A stretch of DNA of 64,000 nucleotides from PRO6 sp035565775 (GTDB taxonomy: Bacteria > Pseudomonadota > Alphaproteobacteria > Rhizobiales > Xanthobacteraceae). Under the pieces are notes generated by a model, which saw only the letters and a program-made list of their open reading frames with translations, made no database searches and had not been told where the DNA came from. Location: assembly GCA_035565775.1 (NCBI GenBank), contig DATMRW010000021.1, forward strand, positions 186,001-250,000, in the 5' to 3' direction. Positions 51,833-62,800 of this stretch are shown here, in pieces (the stretch's first letter is position 1; each line of letters starts with the position of its first letter). The position numbers were made by a program, and so were the translations under genes.

Positions 51833-53794
51833 ATGATCCGTTCCCTTGCGTTGCTGGCCGCGCTTTCCACGGTAACGCTCGGCGGAGCGGCCGCGCAGAG
51901 CCCCGTGCCGCCGGGGCAAGGCGCCTTGCCCGCCAGCGATCTGCAGATCAGCTGGGAAGTGCGCAACCGCTTCCGGCTGTTTCGGGAGGAGCGCGATTTC
52001 CGCCTGCAGGCCGAGGCCATGCGCAACGGCAGCATTCTTGCCGCCGAGGATGCGCTGTCGCTGCAGAGCGACGGCCGCGGCTGGGCGCGCAACACGGTCG
52101 GCCGGCTATGCATCGACGCGAGTGGCCGCGTCAGCGAGCCCTGCAACCGCGACGGCGTGAAGGAAAGCTATCTGACGCCGGCCGATCATCCGGTCAGCGT
52201 CCGGCTGAGCGGCGTCATCCCCGTCGGCGCGACCTGCGCATGGTCGTTCGACGACGGCGAAGGCCCGCAGGCGATGACCCTCGACTGCAACGAGCCGGTG
52301 AATTTCCGCGCCCGCTACGGCCGCACCACCCATGTCAGCGTCGAGGTCGCGAGCGGCGCGGAAGCGCCCCAGCAGCTCGCCACCGACATCCGCGTCCGCG
52401 ACATCTTCATCGCCGGCCTTGGCGACTCGATCGCCTCGGGCGAAGGCAACCCGGATCGCCCGGTCGCACTGCGCGGCGAAGGCTTTTGCTTCCGCTCCTA
52501 TCTCGGCGGCCCCGGCAGCCAGTATTTCCGCCCGGTGCGCGACGGCTTTCGCGGCGCGCGCGCCTGCGAGGGCGGCGATCCCGCGGGCACGCTCGCAGCC
52601 TGGCAGAAGCTGAGCGCGCAGTGGCAGAACGCCGCCTGCCACCGCTCGCTCTATAGCTATCAGGCGCGCACGGCGATGGCGCTGGCCGTGCGCTTCCCGC
52701 ACGTCGCGGTCACCTATCTGCCGCTGGCCTGCTCGGGCGCCACCATTCCCGACGGCCTGCTCGGCCCGCAGCGCGCGCGCGAATGCGTGGTGACGAAGAA
52801 CGGCACCTCGTGCGTCGGCCGCGTCAACGCGCAGGTCGCCGAGCTGCGCGAGGCGCTCGCCGCCGCCAAGCGCCGCCAGGCGGATCGCAAGCTCGATCTC
52901 GTGCTGCTGTCGGTCGGCGCCAACGACATCAACTTCTCGGGACTGGTCGCCGACATCATCGTCGAGGGGAGCTTCGAGCGCCAACTGTTCACGCGCGCCG
53001 GCGAACTCGGCTCGGTGGAGGATTCCCGCACGGCCATGGTGCGAAAGCTGCCGCAGGAATTCGGCCGGCTGCGCACCGCGCTCAAGCCCCTCGTCGGCGG
53101 CAATCTTTCCCGCGTGGTCTATGTCAGCTACGCCAACCCGGCCCTTGCCGACGGCGCAGTTTGCCCCGGTGGCCGCGGCGGCTTCGACATCCACCCGGCC
53201 TTCAATGCCGACCCCGCGCGCCTCGCCGCCACCACCACCTTCGTGCAGAACGAATTTTTGCCGAGGCTGAAGAACATCGCGCAATGCAAGGGCGGCATTT
53301 TGTGCAACGACCCCGCCAGCGACGCGATGACCTTCGTCGATCAGCATCAGGGCCAGTTCGCCAATCACGGCTTCTGCGCCCGCAGCAGCGCCGATCCGGC
53401 ATTCGATCAGGAATGCTTTTCGCCGGACGGCGACAGCTTCGTCAGCGATCTCGTTGCGGCGTCGTCACAGCCGATGACCTGCGGCCGCAACGCCCGCGAA
53501 TTTCGCGCCTACCTGCCGCGCGCGCGGTGGATTCGCGACGCCAACGACAGCTACTTCGCCGCCATGACCTATCCGCAGGGCCTGCCGACGGCGCTGCAGC
53601 CGGCCGACATCCATGATGCGACCTGGGGCCTGTTGTCGGCGGTCTATGGTGGCGCCATCCACCCCACCGCGCAGGGCCACGCCGCGATGGCGGACGCGGC
53701 GCTGCCCGCCGCCGAGGCGGTGCTCGGCCTCTCCGCGGCCGACCTCTCGACCATCGACGCCGCGCCGCTGCCGCCTGCCGGCCGCCCGCAATGA
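51833..53794 (+). CDS. Large secreted SGNH/GDSL hydrolase with a PKD-like N-domain
   Basis: This 653-aa protein has a signal peptide (about 1-21, cleavage after AAA/Q), an N-terminal domain with a PKD-like CAWSFDDGEG near residues 135-144, then an SGNH hydrolase domain (about 190-640). Block I GLGDSIASGEGN gives nucleophile Ser199, SVGANDI near 360 is block III, and GAIHPTAQGH carries His610 of block V. At least a dozen Cys residues suggest disulfides and an extracytoplasmic location. It probably hydrolyses esters (lipid, polysaccharide acetyl or wax), but its substrate is unknown. Confidence 0.8.
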   Translation: MIRSLALLAALSTVTLGGAAAQSPVPPGQGALPASDLQISWEVRNRFRLFREERDFRLQAEAMRNGSILAAEDALSLQSDGRGWARNTVGRLCIDASGRVSEPCNRDGVKESYLTPADHPVSVRLSGVIPVGATCAWSFDDGEGPQAMTLDCNEPVNFRARYGRTTHVSVEVASGAEAPQQLATDIRVRDIFIAGLGDSIASGEGNPDRPVALRGEGFCFRSYLGGPGSQYFRPVRDGFRGARACEGGDPAGTLAAWQKLSAQWQNAACHRSLYSYQARTAMALAVRFPHVAVTYLPLACSGATIPDGLLGPQRARECVVTKNGTSCVGRVNAQVAELREALAAAKRRQADRKLDLVLLSVGANDINFSGLVADIIVEGSFERQLFTRAGELGSVEDSRTAMVRKLPQEFGRLRTALKPLVGGNLSRVVYVSYANPALADGAVCPGGRGGFDIHPAFNADPARLAATTTFVQNEFLPRLKNIAQCKGGILCNDPASDAMTFVDQHQGQFANHGFCARSSADPAFDQECFSPDGDSFVSDLVAASSQPMTCGRNAREFRAYLPRARWIRDANDSYFAAMTYPQGLPTALQPADIHDATWGLLSAVYGGAIHPTAQGHAAMADAALPAAEAVLGLSAADLSTIDAAPLPPAGRPQ

Positions 53795-53810
53795 GCGGCC
53801 AGCGCGCTGC

Positions 53811-54839
53811 TCAGGCGACGCCGAGCTTTTTCTGCAGGCTCGTTGACGAGGTGGTGTACTGAAAGACCAGCCGCTTGTCGGGATAGACATAGTGGTAGGC
53901 CTTCTGTGCCATCAAGGCGCCCTCGTGAAAGCCGGAGAGGATCAGTTTCAGCTTGCCGGGATAGGTGTTGATGTCGCCGATGGCGAAGACGCCCGGCACG
54001 CTCGTCTCGAACGCTTCGGTATCGACCGGGATCAGGTTGCTTTCGAGGTTGATGCCCCAGTTCGCGACCGGCCCGAGCTTCATCGTCAGGCCGAAGAACG
54101 GCAGCATCGTATCGCAGTCGAGGCGCGTGGTCGCGCCGTCGTTGTCCCTGATGACGGCCGCGGACAACATCCCGCCTTCGCCTTCCAGCCCCGCCACCTG
54201 ACCGATTTTGAGATCCATGCGGCCCTCGGCGACGAGCGCCCGCATCCGCTCGACGCTGTGCGGCGCCGCGCGAAAATCGTCGCGCCGATGCAGCAGGGTG
54301 ATGCGCCCGGCGAGCGGATGGAGATTGAGCGTCCAGTCCAGCGCCGAGTCGCCGCCGCCGACGATCAAAATGTTCTTGTCGCGAAAATCCTCCATGCGGC
54401 GCACGGCGTAGAATACCGATGAGCCTTCGTAGTTCTCGATGCCCGGCACGGGCGGGCGCTTGGGCTGGAACGAGCCGCCGCCGGCGGCGATCACCACCAC
54501 CGTCGCCTCAAACACCTTGCCGGCATCGGTCGTCACGCGAAACGACGGATCGCCGATGCGCTCGATGCTCTCGACCATCTCATTGAGGTGGAAGGTCGGG
54601 TGAAACGGCTTGATCTGCGCCAGCAGCGCTTCGGTCAGCCCCTGCCCCGTTACCATCGGAATGGCGGGAATGTCGTAGATCGGCTTTTCGGGATACAGCT
54701 CGGCGCATTGTCCACCGATCTTGTCGAGAATGTCGACGATGTGGACTTTCATGTCGAGCAATCCCAGCTCGAACACGGCAAACAGCCCGCAGGGGCCCGC
54801 TCCGATAATCAGAACGTCGGTCTTGATCGGCTCAGTCAT
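53811..54839 (-). CDS. Ferredoxin/flavodoxin-NADP+ reductase (thioredoxin reductase-like type)
   Basis: This 342-aa flavoprotein is the FNR type that looks like thioredoxin reductase but lacks the CxxC pair. FAD binding: IIGAGPCGLFAVFE near residue 11. NADPH binding: VGGGDSALDW near 160. GDINTYPGKLKLILSGFHEG and the C-terminal TTSSTSLQKKLGV are typical of alphaproteobacterial and Bacillus YumC-type FNR. ATG 54839 is preferred over the GTG at 54842. A 2Fe-2S ferredoxin gene lies 0.75 kb away, separated by a thioesterase. Confidence 0.95.
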   Translation of the reverse strand: MTEPIKTDVLIIGAGPCGLFAVFELGLLDMKVHIVDILDKIGGQCAELYPEKPIYDIPAIPMVTGQGLTEALLAQIKPFHPTFHLNEMVESIERIGDPSFRVTTDAGKVFEATVVVIAAGGGSFQPKRPPVPGIENYEGSSVFYAVRRMEDFRDKNILIVGGGDSALDWTLNLHPLAGRITLLHRRDDFRAAPHSVERMRALVAEGRMDLKIGQVAGLEGEGGMLSAAVIRDNDGATTRLDCDTMLPFFGLTMKLGPVANWGINLESNLIPVDTEAFETSVPGVFAIGDINTYPGKLKLILSGFHEGALMAQKAYHYVYPDKRLVFQYTTSSTSLQKKLGVA

Positions 54840-55038
54840 CACGGCTCTTCTCGCTGGAGGCCACGGATACTGCTCACGTCAATTCACCTTCACTGTCTAG
54901 CCCAACCGGCGCGACGGGGGAAAGTGCGAAATGCCGGCTCGACATTTCGACCGACTGCCGCCTAACAGGAATTGGCCAACAGCAATTGGCCGACAGGACT
55001 TGCGTGCTATCAAGAACGAGAAACTGGAGACCGCGCCC

Positions 55039-55494
55039 GTGAATGCGCCTGCTACTGCCCCTGCCGAACGCGGCAGAATTCCGCTGCTGAGCGATTTTCC
55101 GTATCGCCTTACCGACAATGTCCGGTTCGGCGACCTCGATCCCAACCAGCACGTCAACAACGCGACCTATGCGGTGTATTTCGAGACCGGACGGGTGTCG
55201 CTGATCCGCGATCCGGCGCATGGCCTGATGCCGGCGCATGCGTCATGGGTGCTGGTGCGGCTCGACATTCACTTCCGCGCCGAACTGCACTGGCCGGGCA
55301 CCGTCGACCTCGGCCTTGCGGTGACGAAGCTCGGTCGCACCTCGGCGACTTACGAGCAGGCGGTCTTCTCGGAGGGGCGGTGCGTTGCAACCGCCAATGC
55401 GGTCACGGTGCTCGTCGATCGCGAGACGCGCAAGCCGATGCCGCTGCCCGAGGACGTGATCGCGGGATTCCAGCGCTGGATGCGCCCGGAATAA
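55039..55494 (+). CDS. Hotdog-fold acyl-CoA thioesterase (4HBT/YbgC type)
   Basis: This 151-aa enzyme has the YbgC-like FGDLDPNQHVNNATYAVYFE stretch near residue 30 with the catalytic-type Asp, VRLDIHFRAELHWPGTVDLG, and ATANAVTVLVD. Expected to hydrolyse short or aromatic acyl-CoA. GTG 55039 has GGAGA with an 8-nt spacer and gives the family length; the frame open to 54931 is probably untranslated. It stands between the FNR and ferredoxin genes. Confidence 0.83.
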   Translation: MNAPATAPAERGRIPLLSDFPYRLTDNVRFGDLDPNQHVNNATYAVYFETGRVSLIRDPAHGLMPAHASWVLVRLDIHFRAELHWPGTVDLGLAVTKLGRTSATYEQAVFSEGRCVATANAVTVLVDRETRKPMPLPEDVIAGFQRWMRPE

Positions 55495-55554
55495 GCCGCC
55501 GCCGGCCACACGCGGCGACGACCGGCGCGGAGCAGCCGGCCCGCCCGGAAAAAG

Positions 55555-55583
55555 AAAAAGCCTGATGGAACATCAGGCTTTTC
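55555..55583. terminator. Bidirectional terminator between thioesterase and ferredoxin genes
   Basis: Stem AAAAGCCTGATG / CATCAGGCTTTT with a 3-nt loop, preceded by further A residues. It serves both convergent genes. Confidence 0.92.
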
Positions 55584-55591
55584 AGAAGAAT

Positions 55592-55912
55592 TCAGGCTTG
55601 CCGTTCGGGCGTGATCACGACGAGGCCATCGAGATCCTCCGTGACCTTGATCTGGCAGGAGAGCCGCGAGCTCGGCCGGATATCGTAGCCGAAATCAAGC
55701 ATATCCTCTTCCATCGGCGTCGGATCCCCGACCTTTTCGCGCCAGGCGTCATCGACATAGACGTGACACGTCGCGCAGGCGCAGGCGCCACCGCATTCCG
55801 CTTCGATCCCCGGAATGGAGTTGCGAATGGCCGCCTCCATCACCGTCGCGCCGGCATCGACATCAACGGTTCGGGTTTCACCCTTGTGATCGACAAAATT
55901 AATCTTGACCAT
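55592..55912 (-). CDS. Adrenodoxin-type 2Fe-2S ferredoxin
   Basis: This 106-aa ferredoxin has the adrenodoxin/FdxB-type ligand pattern Cys40-x5-Cys46-x2-Cys49 (with an extra Cys44 in CGGACACATC) and Cys86 in SSRLSCQIK. It carries electrons to a cytochrome P450, Rieske oxygenase or Fe-S assembly. The nearby FNR is a plausible reductase partner. ATG 55912. A 595-bp gap holding the thioesterase separates it from the FNR, so any pairing is inferred. Confidence 0.92.
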   Translation of the reverse strand: MVKINFVDHKGETRTVDVDAGATVMEAAIRNSIPGIEAECGGACACATCHVYVDDAWREKVGDPTPMEEDMLDFGYDIRPSSRLSCQIKVTEDLDGLVVITPERQA

Positions 55913-56072
55913 GTTTGCTCGACTAACCGGAAAAACAACTTGGCCAGTCCTATACCGGCTCGTTCCGGGCGGCGCTAGCTCGGAGTGCGCGATCGCGGCC
56001 GCGGCTGGGCAATACTGGTATTCTTGGGGGATTCGCCGCTGCCGGACCGCCCGGAGGTGAGCCGGGGCTGGC

Positions 56073-56477
56073 TCAGGACTTGTTGAGAATGATCTCGATC
56101 ACCGCGCGCGCCTTGGCAACGCTGCGGTCGAGGATCGCGAGCGCCGGCAACAGGTTTTCACCGCAGCGGGCAAGCTCCTCCACCCGCTCGGCAGCGTCCG
56201 CAACCTCGAATGCCCCGACCGCGCGTGCCGAGCCCTTGAGCGTGTGGGCAAGGTCGGCGCTGTCGTCCGGCTGAGCGGCGAGACGCTTCGACAGCCCGAG
56301 CGCCTGAGCCGCGAACATCGCAAGCACCTCGCGCTCGAGGTTCCGCTCGCCGAAGGTCATCCGGGAGAGATGGTCGCGGTCCAGCGCCGCCTCGAACGGC
56401 GTGTCATCGGGAACAAGCGGGGGTGAGGGCATCCAGACGATCCGCTCCAGTTCGGGAGTCATAGCAACATCCGCCAT
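56073..56477 (-). CDS. Orphan HPt (histidine phosphotransfer) domain protein
   Basis: This protein has 134 aa from the ATG at 56477. The HPt motif AHTLKGSARAVGA carries the phospho-accepting His78 (His104 in the 160-residue long form). A four-helix core surrounds it (VLAMFAAQALGLSKRL before, VADAAERVEELARCG after). Longer starts at TTG 56555 or GTG 56540 exist but have no ribosome-binding site, and ATG 56462 is also possible. No kinase or response regulator is adjacent. It is divergent from the giant GPR-like gene, sharing a region with a CtrA-type box. Confidence 0.82.
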   Translation of the reverse strand: MADVAMTPELERIVWMPSPPLVPDDTPFEAALDRDHLSRMTFGERNLEREVLAMFAAQALGLSKRLAAQPDDSADLAHTLKGSARAVGAFEVADAAERVEELARCGENLLPALAILDRSVAKARAVIEIILNKS

Positions 56478-56886
56478 CAGGTCCGGACAGGTGGCCAGGT
56501 CCGGGTTGGGGATAACTGAGACCCGCGCCTCATTCGCCACCGATGACTGACTCAATCACGAAACTAGTTAACGGAAGGTTGGCTTCGCCGCCTGGGATTT
56601 CGCCCGGAAAAAGACATGTTTCCGCCTCGAATGCGCAGAAATCCGACTTGATTGAATGGTTCTACAGCGAGATCCTAACGGCCGTTAACGATGATTAAGA
56701 TGTTATTAATCACGACCGTTTCATTCGAGCTACCTAACCAATAGGATGTTTCCGGAAGTAGGGGACAAGCCACGCGGCGGATATCTGACAACCGGGTCAG
56801 ATGAGGTTCCGGCCCGTGGATCGGACGATCCCAGGTTGGCCGTGCCTTTTCCCCCGAATTGCGTACAAACGAGGGCGTAAACTGAC
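56478..56886. promoter_or_regulatory. Divergent regulatory region between the HPt and GPR-like genes
   Basis: About 409 bases containing promoters for both genes. It holds a full CtrA-type box at 56695-56709 and a near-match TTAA-N6-TTAA at 56685-56698. Bases about 56660-56760 are AT-rich for this genome. GAGGG at 56871-56875 lies 11 bases before the GPR-like ATG. Confidence 0.65.
56695..56709. promoter_or_regulatory. CtrA-type binding box TTAA-N7-TTAA
   Basis: TTAA at 56695-56698, seven bases (GATGTTA), TTAA at 56706-56709. This matches the consensus of the alphaproteobacterial cell-cycle regulator CtrA. It lies 178 bp before the GPR-like start and about 218 bp before the chosen HPt start. 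Confidence 0.6.
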
Positions 56887-59800
56887 ATGGCGAATAATCC
56901 GAAGAAGGTCGTAGACCCAACCGAAGATGCTCTCGCCGCCATACAGGAGGCCCTGAATTCCGGGGAAACTCCGGCGCGCCGCAGCGCGCCAGGTTCCGAC
57001 TTTGGCAATCTCGAGGCAGACCGCGCGGGCGCGGTGCCCGAGCTGCAGGTCAGCCCGGCGATCCGGGCCCCGAGCGAGGCTCCCCGTTTCAGCCGCAATG
57101 CAGCGAACGACGATCGCGAGACGATCGGCCAAATCCTGCAGACGCTCCAGCGCGGCCGGCCGACCCGAAACGCCTATACTTTCGCAACCGCCTTCGCCGC
57201 CATCTGGCTGCTGGGCGGCACGCTGCTGACCTACAGTTTCCTTCCCGCGCTGCAGTCGCTCGTCGGCCAGGGCAGCGGCGGCTCAATGGCGCTCGTCGGC
57301 CTTGCGGCCCTGTTCTGCGCGCCGATCCTTCTTTTCTACTTCGTTGCCGGCCTGACCTGGCGCGGCCAGGAACTGGGCATGATCGCGCAGGCGATGGCCC
57401 AGGTCGCGATCCGCTTCTCGGAACCGGAAGCAACCGCCAGCGATTCCATGGTGACTGTCGGCCAGGCGATCCGCCGCGAGGTCGCCGCGATGGGCGACGG
57501 CATCGAGCGCGCGGTCGCCCGCGCGAGCGAGCTGGAACTGCTTGTCACCAACGAGGTGGCCGCGCTCGAGCGCGCCTATACCGACAACGAGGTCCGCATC
57601 CGCGCGCTCCTGCAGGACATCGCCCACCAGCGCGACAATCTCGTCGGCCAGGCCGAGCAGGTGCGCAACGCCATTTCCGGCGTGCAGATCGACCTGCGCC
57701 ACGACATTGCGCTGATCAGCGATGCAATCGCCTCGCGCGTTGACGAAGTTGCACAAAGCATCACGCACGCGCTGGAGGAGCGCGGCGAGCACATCACCCG
57801 CGCGCTGAGCACTGCCGGCGATTCCATGATTCTCGCTCTCGGCGAGCGCGGCGGCGACCTCCTCGACCGCCTCGAGGAAGCAAGCTCCGAAACCACCCGC
57901 GCCGTGCTCGAGGCCAGCGAGAAGCTGACGGACAGCCTCAACTTCAAGACCGGCCACGTCCACGACGAATTTGCGACCCTCGCCGAGCGCGTGCAGGAGA
58001 TGCTCAACGATCGCCTCGACCGCGTCACCAGCGAATTCGAGTCGAAGTCGGCGACCATCGTAGAAAGCATCACCGAGCGCACCGAGCAGATTCATGACTC
58101 GCTCAAGACCAGCGGCGAGTCGCTGCTGCTCGAGCTGGAACTGCGCGGCGAAGACATTTCCAACCGCATCGACGATGCCGGCAATCGCCTTGCCGAGCGC
58201 ATCATGACGAGCGGCGAAAAGGCCACCGAGGCCGTGAGCACCACCGCCAACAGCGTGCTCGACCGCGTCGCCGGCCATTCGGAAAGCGTCAACGAGACGC
58301 TGGCGCTCCACATCGATTCGTTCGAACACCTCATCCAGAACCACGGCACCGAACTCGCCGAGCGCTTCTCGCGCGACAGCGGCGCGCTGGGCGCACTGAT
58401 CATCCGCCACATCTCCGAATTCGACCACACGGTGAAGGCATTCGGCGGCGAGGTGGTGGACCGTCTCGGCCAGCGCACGCAGGAGATCGCCGACAACCTC
58501 AAGACGTATGTCGACAACTTCGACACCCGCGTGTCCTCGACCGGCGATGCGATCAGCTCCGTGCTCGATCAGCGCCTCTCGCGCTACGAGGCCGCGGTCG
58601 AATCCCGCATCACCAAGCTCGACCTCTCGCTCGACACCAGGATCAAGGCGTTCGACGCCTCGGTCGAGGATCGCTTCCTCAGCTTCGTCGACACCTTCGA
58701 TTCCCGCGCCCGCTCGGTCACGGCGACGCTCGACTCCCGCCTCAACGATCTCGACCAGACGCTGGTGCAGGGCGGCGCGAAGGCCGTCGACGACATCGAC
58801 AGCCGCCTGACCACCCTCGCCGCCTCCGTCACCGAGGGCGCAGCCCGCGTGACCGAGTCCATCGATGCCCGGATCGCGACGCTCGCCTCCTCGCTCGATC
58901 ACAGCGCGACGCTCGCCGTCAACAGCGTGGAGAACCGCCTCACCGTCCTCACCGCTTCGGTGGCCGAGGGCGCCGCGCGCGCGGTCGAGACCATCGACTT
59001 CCGCATCGATAACCTCAGCTCGTCGCTCAACAGCAATGCCGAGCAGGCGCTGAGCGGCGTCGAAAGCCGCCTTGTCTCGCTCACCGGCGCGGTGGTGGAC
59101 GGCGCGGCCCGCGCGGTCGAGACCATCGACCAGCGCCTCGCGACGCTGAACGCCGACCTCACCGTTGGCGCCGAGCGCGCGGCTGACAATGTCGACAGCC
59201 GCCTGTCCTCGCTGGTTGCTTCGGTGACCGAAGGGGCGACGCGCGCCGTCGAGCAGATCGACCAGCGCCTCGCCACGCTGACCTCGACGCTTGAGACCGG
59301 CACCGAACTCGCCGTCTCGGCGGTCGACAAGCGCATCCTCGACGTCACCGACGTCATCGAGAACCGCAGCAACTACCTCACCAACTCGATCACGGCCCGC
59401 TTCCAGGAAATCCACGCGAGCCTCGATGCCCGGGCCACGGAAGTGGCGTCCGACATCCAGTCGCGCGTCTCGCACTTCGAAGACCTGCTCGGCTCGCGCG
59501 TCGAGGCCGTGACCGGCCGGATGGAGATGAGCGGACGTCAGGCCAGCGACATTCTCGTCGCCCGCGCCGAGGAACTGTCCAACGCGATCAAGGTCAACGT
59601 CGATCACGCCGAGCGGTCGCTCGCCGGCCTCATCACCACGGCTGCCGACACCATCCAGAGCGGCACCCGCAACGCCGAGCAGTCGCTGCTCGCCACTTCT
59701 AACGCCGTCGGCGACAAGCTGCGCGCCGCGACCGAGGATGTCGAGCGCACGCTGATGCACATCGGCACCGACACCGCCTCCTCGATCGTGTCGAGCTCGA

Positions 59801-62800
59801 GCGAAGCGCATGCCGCGCTGCTCGCAATCTCGACCACTACCGTCGAGCAGGTTCGCACGCTCTCGACCGAAATCGAGCAGTCGCTGTCGGCGCTCAGCTC
59901 CAGCACTGCGATCGCCCTCTCGGGCGGCGCGGAAGGCGCGCATGCGGCGCTCTCGGCCATGTCCACCAGCACGACCGAGCAGATCCGCACGCTGATGGCC
60001 GATGTCGAGCAGTCGCTGACCTCGACTGCCTCCACGACCGCGGTGACGCTGATCAACGCCGCGCGCGACGCCCAGAACGCGCTGCTCGCCGGCACCAGCA
60101 ACACCACGTCGCAGATCCGTGACGCTTCCACTGAGGCGGAGGCGCTCATCAACAGCGCGTCGGCCAACAGCGCAAACGCGATCCAGAACAGCGCCCGCGA
60201 AGCGCGCGAGTGGCTCGCCACGAGCGCATCCGACGCGGTCACGCATATCCAGAGCCTCGTCGAGACGGTTCACGGCACGCTGTCGCACAACACCGATGGC
60301 ATCGCCGACGGCATCAGGTCTGCGTCCGCCGAGTTGGAGCGCAGCCTCACGGCCGCCTCCGAAAATGTCGGCCGCAACCTCACCTCGATGTCGGAGAGCG
60401 TGGAGCGCAGCCTCACCGCGGCATCGGAGAACGTCGAGCGCAATCTCATCGGCGTCACCGGCAATGTCGAGCGCAGCCTCGCCGCCGCGTCCGAAAGCGT
60501 GGAACACAACCTCGTCACGGTTTCGGAGAAGGTAGAGCGCAGCCTGAGCGTCGCCTCGTCGAACGCCGAGCGCGGCCTCACCATGGCGGCTGCGAATGCC
60601 ACCGAGGCCATCGAGGCCACCAGCCAGCGCGCGCAGAATGTTCTGCTGTCGAGCTCGACCGACGCTGCGGCCCGCATCAGCGGCGTCGCAACCGAGGTGG
60701 CCGAAACGCTGGCCACGGTGTCGGCCAGCACCTCCGAGACGATCGGCGCCAGCGCCCGCGAGGCGAAGACCGCCCTTGTCGCCACCTCGGCCGACGTTAC
60801 CGTGGCGCTCAGGTCGACCACCGCGGAGATCCAGCAGGTCACCACCGCAGCCGCCGACAATCTCGGCAGCGCGATCAGCGGCCGGACCGAGCAGATGGTT
60901 GGCCTCGCCGAGCAGAAGGCGGACCAGCTTGCCAAGCTCGTCGACGAGAAGAGCGGCCTCCTGGTCGTCGCGCTGGATGGCCGCACCAACCAGATTACGA
61001 GCGATATCACCCGCGTCACCAACGAGGCGCTGAAGTCGATCGAGAGCAAGGCCTTCGCCTTCACCCAGTCGATGATGACCAACTCGTCAGACCTTGCGCG
61101 CATGATCAACACTGCGGGCGAAGTCGCGACCAGCGCCGTCAACAAGTCGATGAAGGACATCGAGCAGACCTCGCGCGCCGCCATCGAGCAGTCGCGCCAG
61201 GTCGCCAGCGCCGCTGTCACCGAGATGCAGGAAACCAGCAAGATCCTGCGCACCGATACGGTCGCCCTGTTCGAGCGTCTGCGCGAAGGCAATATCCTCC
61301 TGCAGGAAGTGCTGACCGGCGCTCACGAAAACCTCAACTCGCTGGAGCGCGCACTGGTGACGCGCGTGGCCGACTTCGTCTCCGCGCTGAACGACGTGAA
61401 CGCCCGCAATGGCGCCGCAACCGAGGCGCTGGGCGACCAGCTCTCCGAGTTCACCGCCAAGACCGCCAAGGCGCTTGACGATCTCGGCGGCCTGTCGGCG
61501 CAGTTCGACGCCCACGGCCACGCCCTTGCCGACGCAGCAAAGCTGCTCGAGCAGAGCAACGACGCTGCGTCGACCACGGTCGCCGAACGCAAGGCCCTGC
61601 TCGAGGAGCTGGTCGCGACCATCGACGCCCGCACCGCGGACATCGACCAGCGCCTGACCCGGTTCTCGGGGCTGCTCGACGAGTCCCTCGCCGCCGCGGA
61701 AGACCGTGCCCGCGACATCGCGCTCATCGTGGCCGACACCGCAAGCGCGGGTTCGGCAGCGATCGTCAGCCAGTTCGAGGCAGTGCGCCGCACCGCCGAG
61801 GAAGAGCGCCGGGCGACCGCCGAGACCATGAACGAGGTCTACGAGCAGAATGCGCAGCAGGCTGACGCGCTGTTCCGCCAGTCGGCCGAGCGCTTCACCT
61901 CGATCGTTCAGAGCATGCGCCAGATGGCGGCCGACATGCAGAACGAACTCGAGCTGACGCGCGCGGAGCTGCGCCGCGGCGTGCTGGAAATTCCGCAGGA
62001 GACCGCGGAAGGCGCGGCGCAGATGCGCAAGGTCGTCGTCGACCAGATCGAGGCGCTGGCCGAGCTCAACCGCATCGTCGCCCGCCACGGCCATGGCCTC
62101 GACGTCGCCGCCCCCGCTGCCCGCAGCATGCCGGTCCGCGAGGAAGAGATGAAGGTCGCCTCCGGCAATGGCCGCGCCAGCAGCGTCGCCGCCCGCCCGG
62201 CCCCCGCGCCCGCCGCGGCTCCGCGCCAGCGCGAGAGCGGCAGCGCCGCCGTGCTGCCGCAGCCGATGATCGGCCCGATGCCGGCCCCGCGCCGGACCGA
62301 GCCTACGGCCGCGCCGGTGACCATGGCCACGACGGCGACGCCGCCGATGACCGTGCCGTCGGCCACGCCGGCCGCGGTCAAGGAGCAGGCCGGCGACGGC
62401 TGGCTGTCCGATCTGCTCGGCCGCGCCGAGTCCGACGACGACAGCTATGACGCGCCGCGCCCTGCGCGCCGCATCGAGCAGGCCGCCGTCGCCGTCAGCA
62501 CCGCGGACAATCCGCTGGAGACGCTGGCGCTCGACGTCACCCGCCTGATGAAGACCGACGTCGCCGCCGAGATGTGGGACCACTACCAGCGGGGCGAGAA
62601 CAACGCCTTCAGCAAGCGGCTCTACACCCCGGCCGGCCAGAAGGCCTATGACGAGGTGGCGCGCAAGTATCGCAACGACCGCGCCTTCAAGCAGACCGTC
62701 GATCGCTACATCATCGAGTTCGAGCGGCTGCTGGACGAGGTGGTGCGCAGCGAGAACGGCAACGCCATGCTCGGCAAGCACCTCGGCTCGGAGACGGGCA

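Noticed and set aside
56685..56698. A second CtrA-like box with TTAA-N6-TTAA
   Set aside because: The spacing is six rather than seven bases, so it is not a consensus box. Only the N7 copy is claimed.
57283..60507. A 1074-codon open frame on the minus strand opposite the GPR-like gene
   Set aside because: It is the antisense shadow of a repetitive high-GC gene. Its composition is rich in Arg, Gly and Asp, with no fold-like motif, and the plus frame has clear structure.
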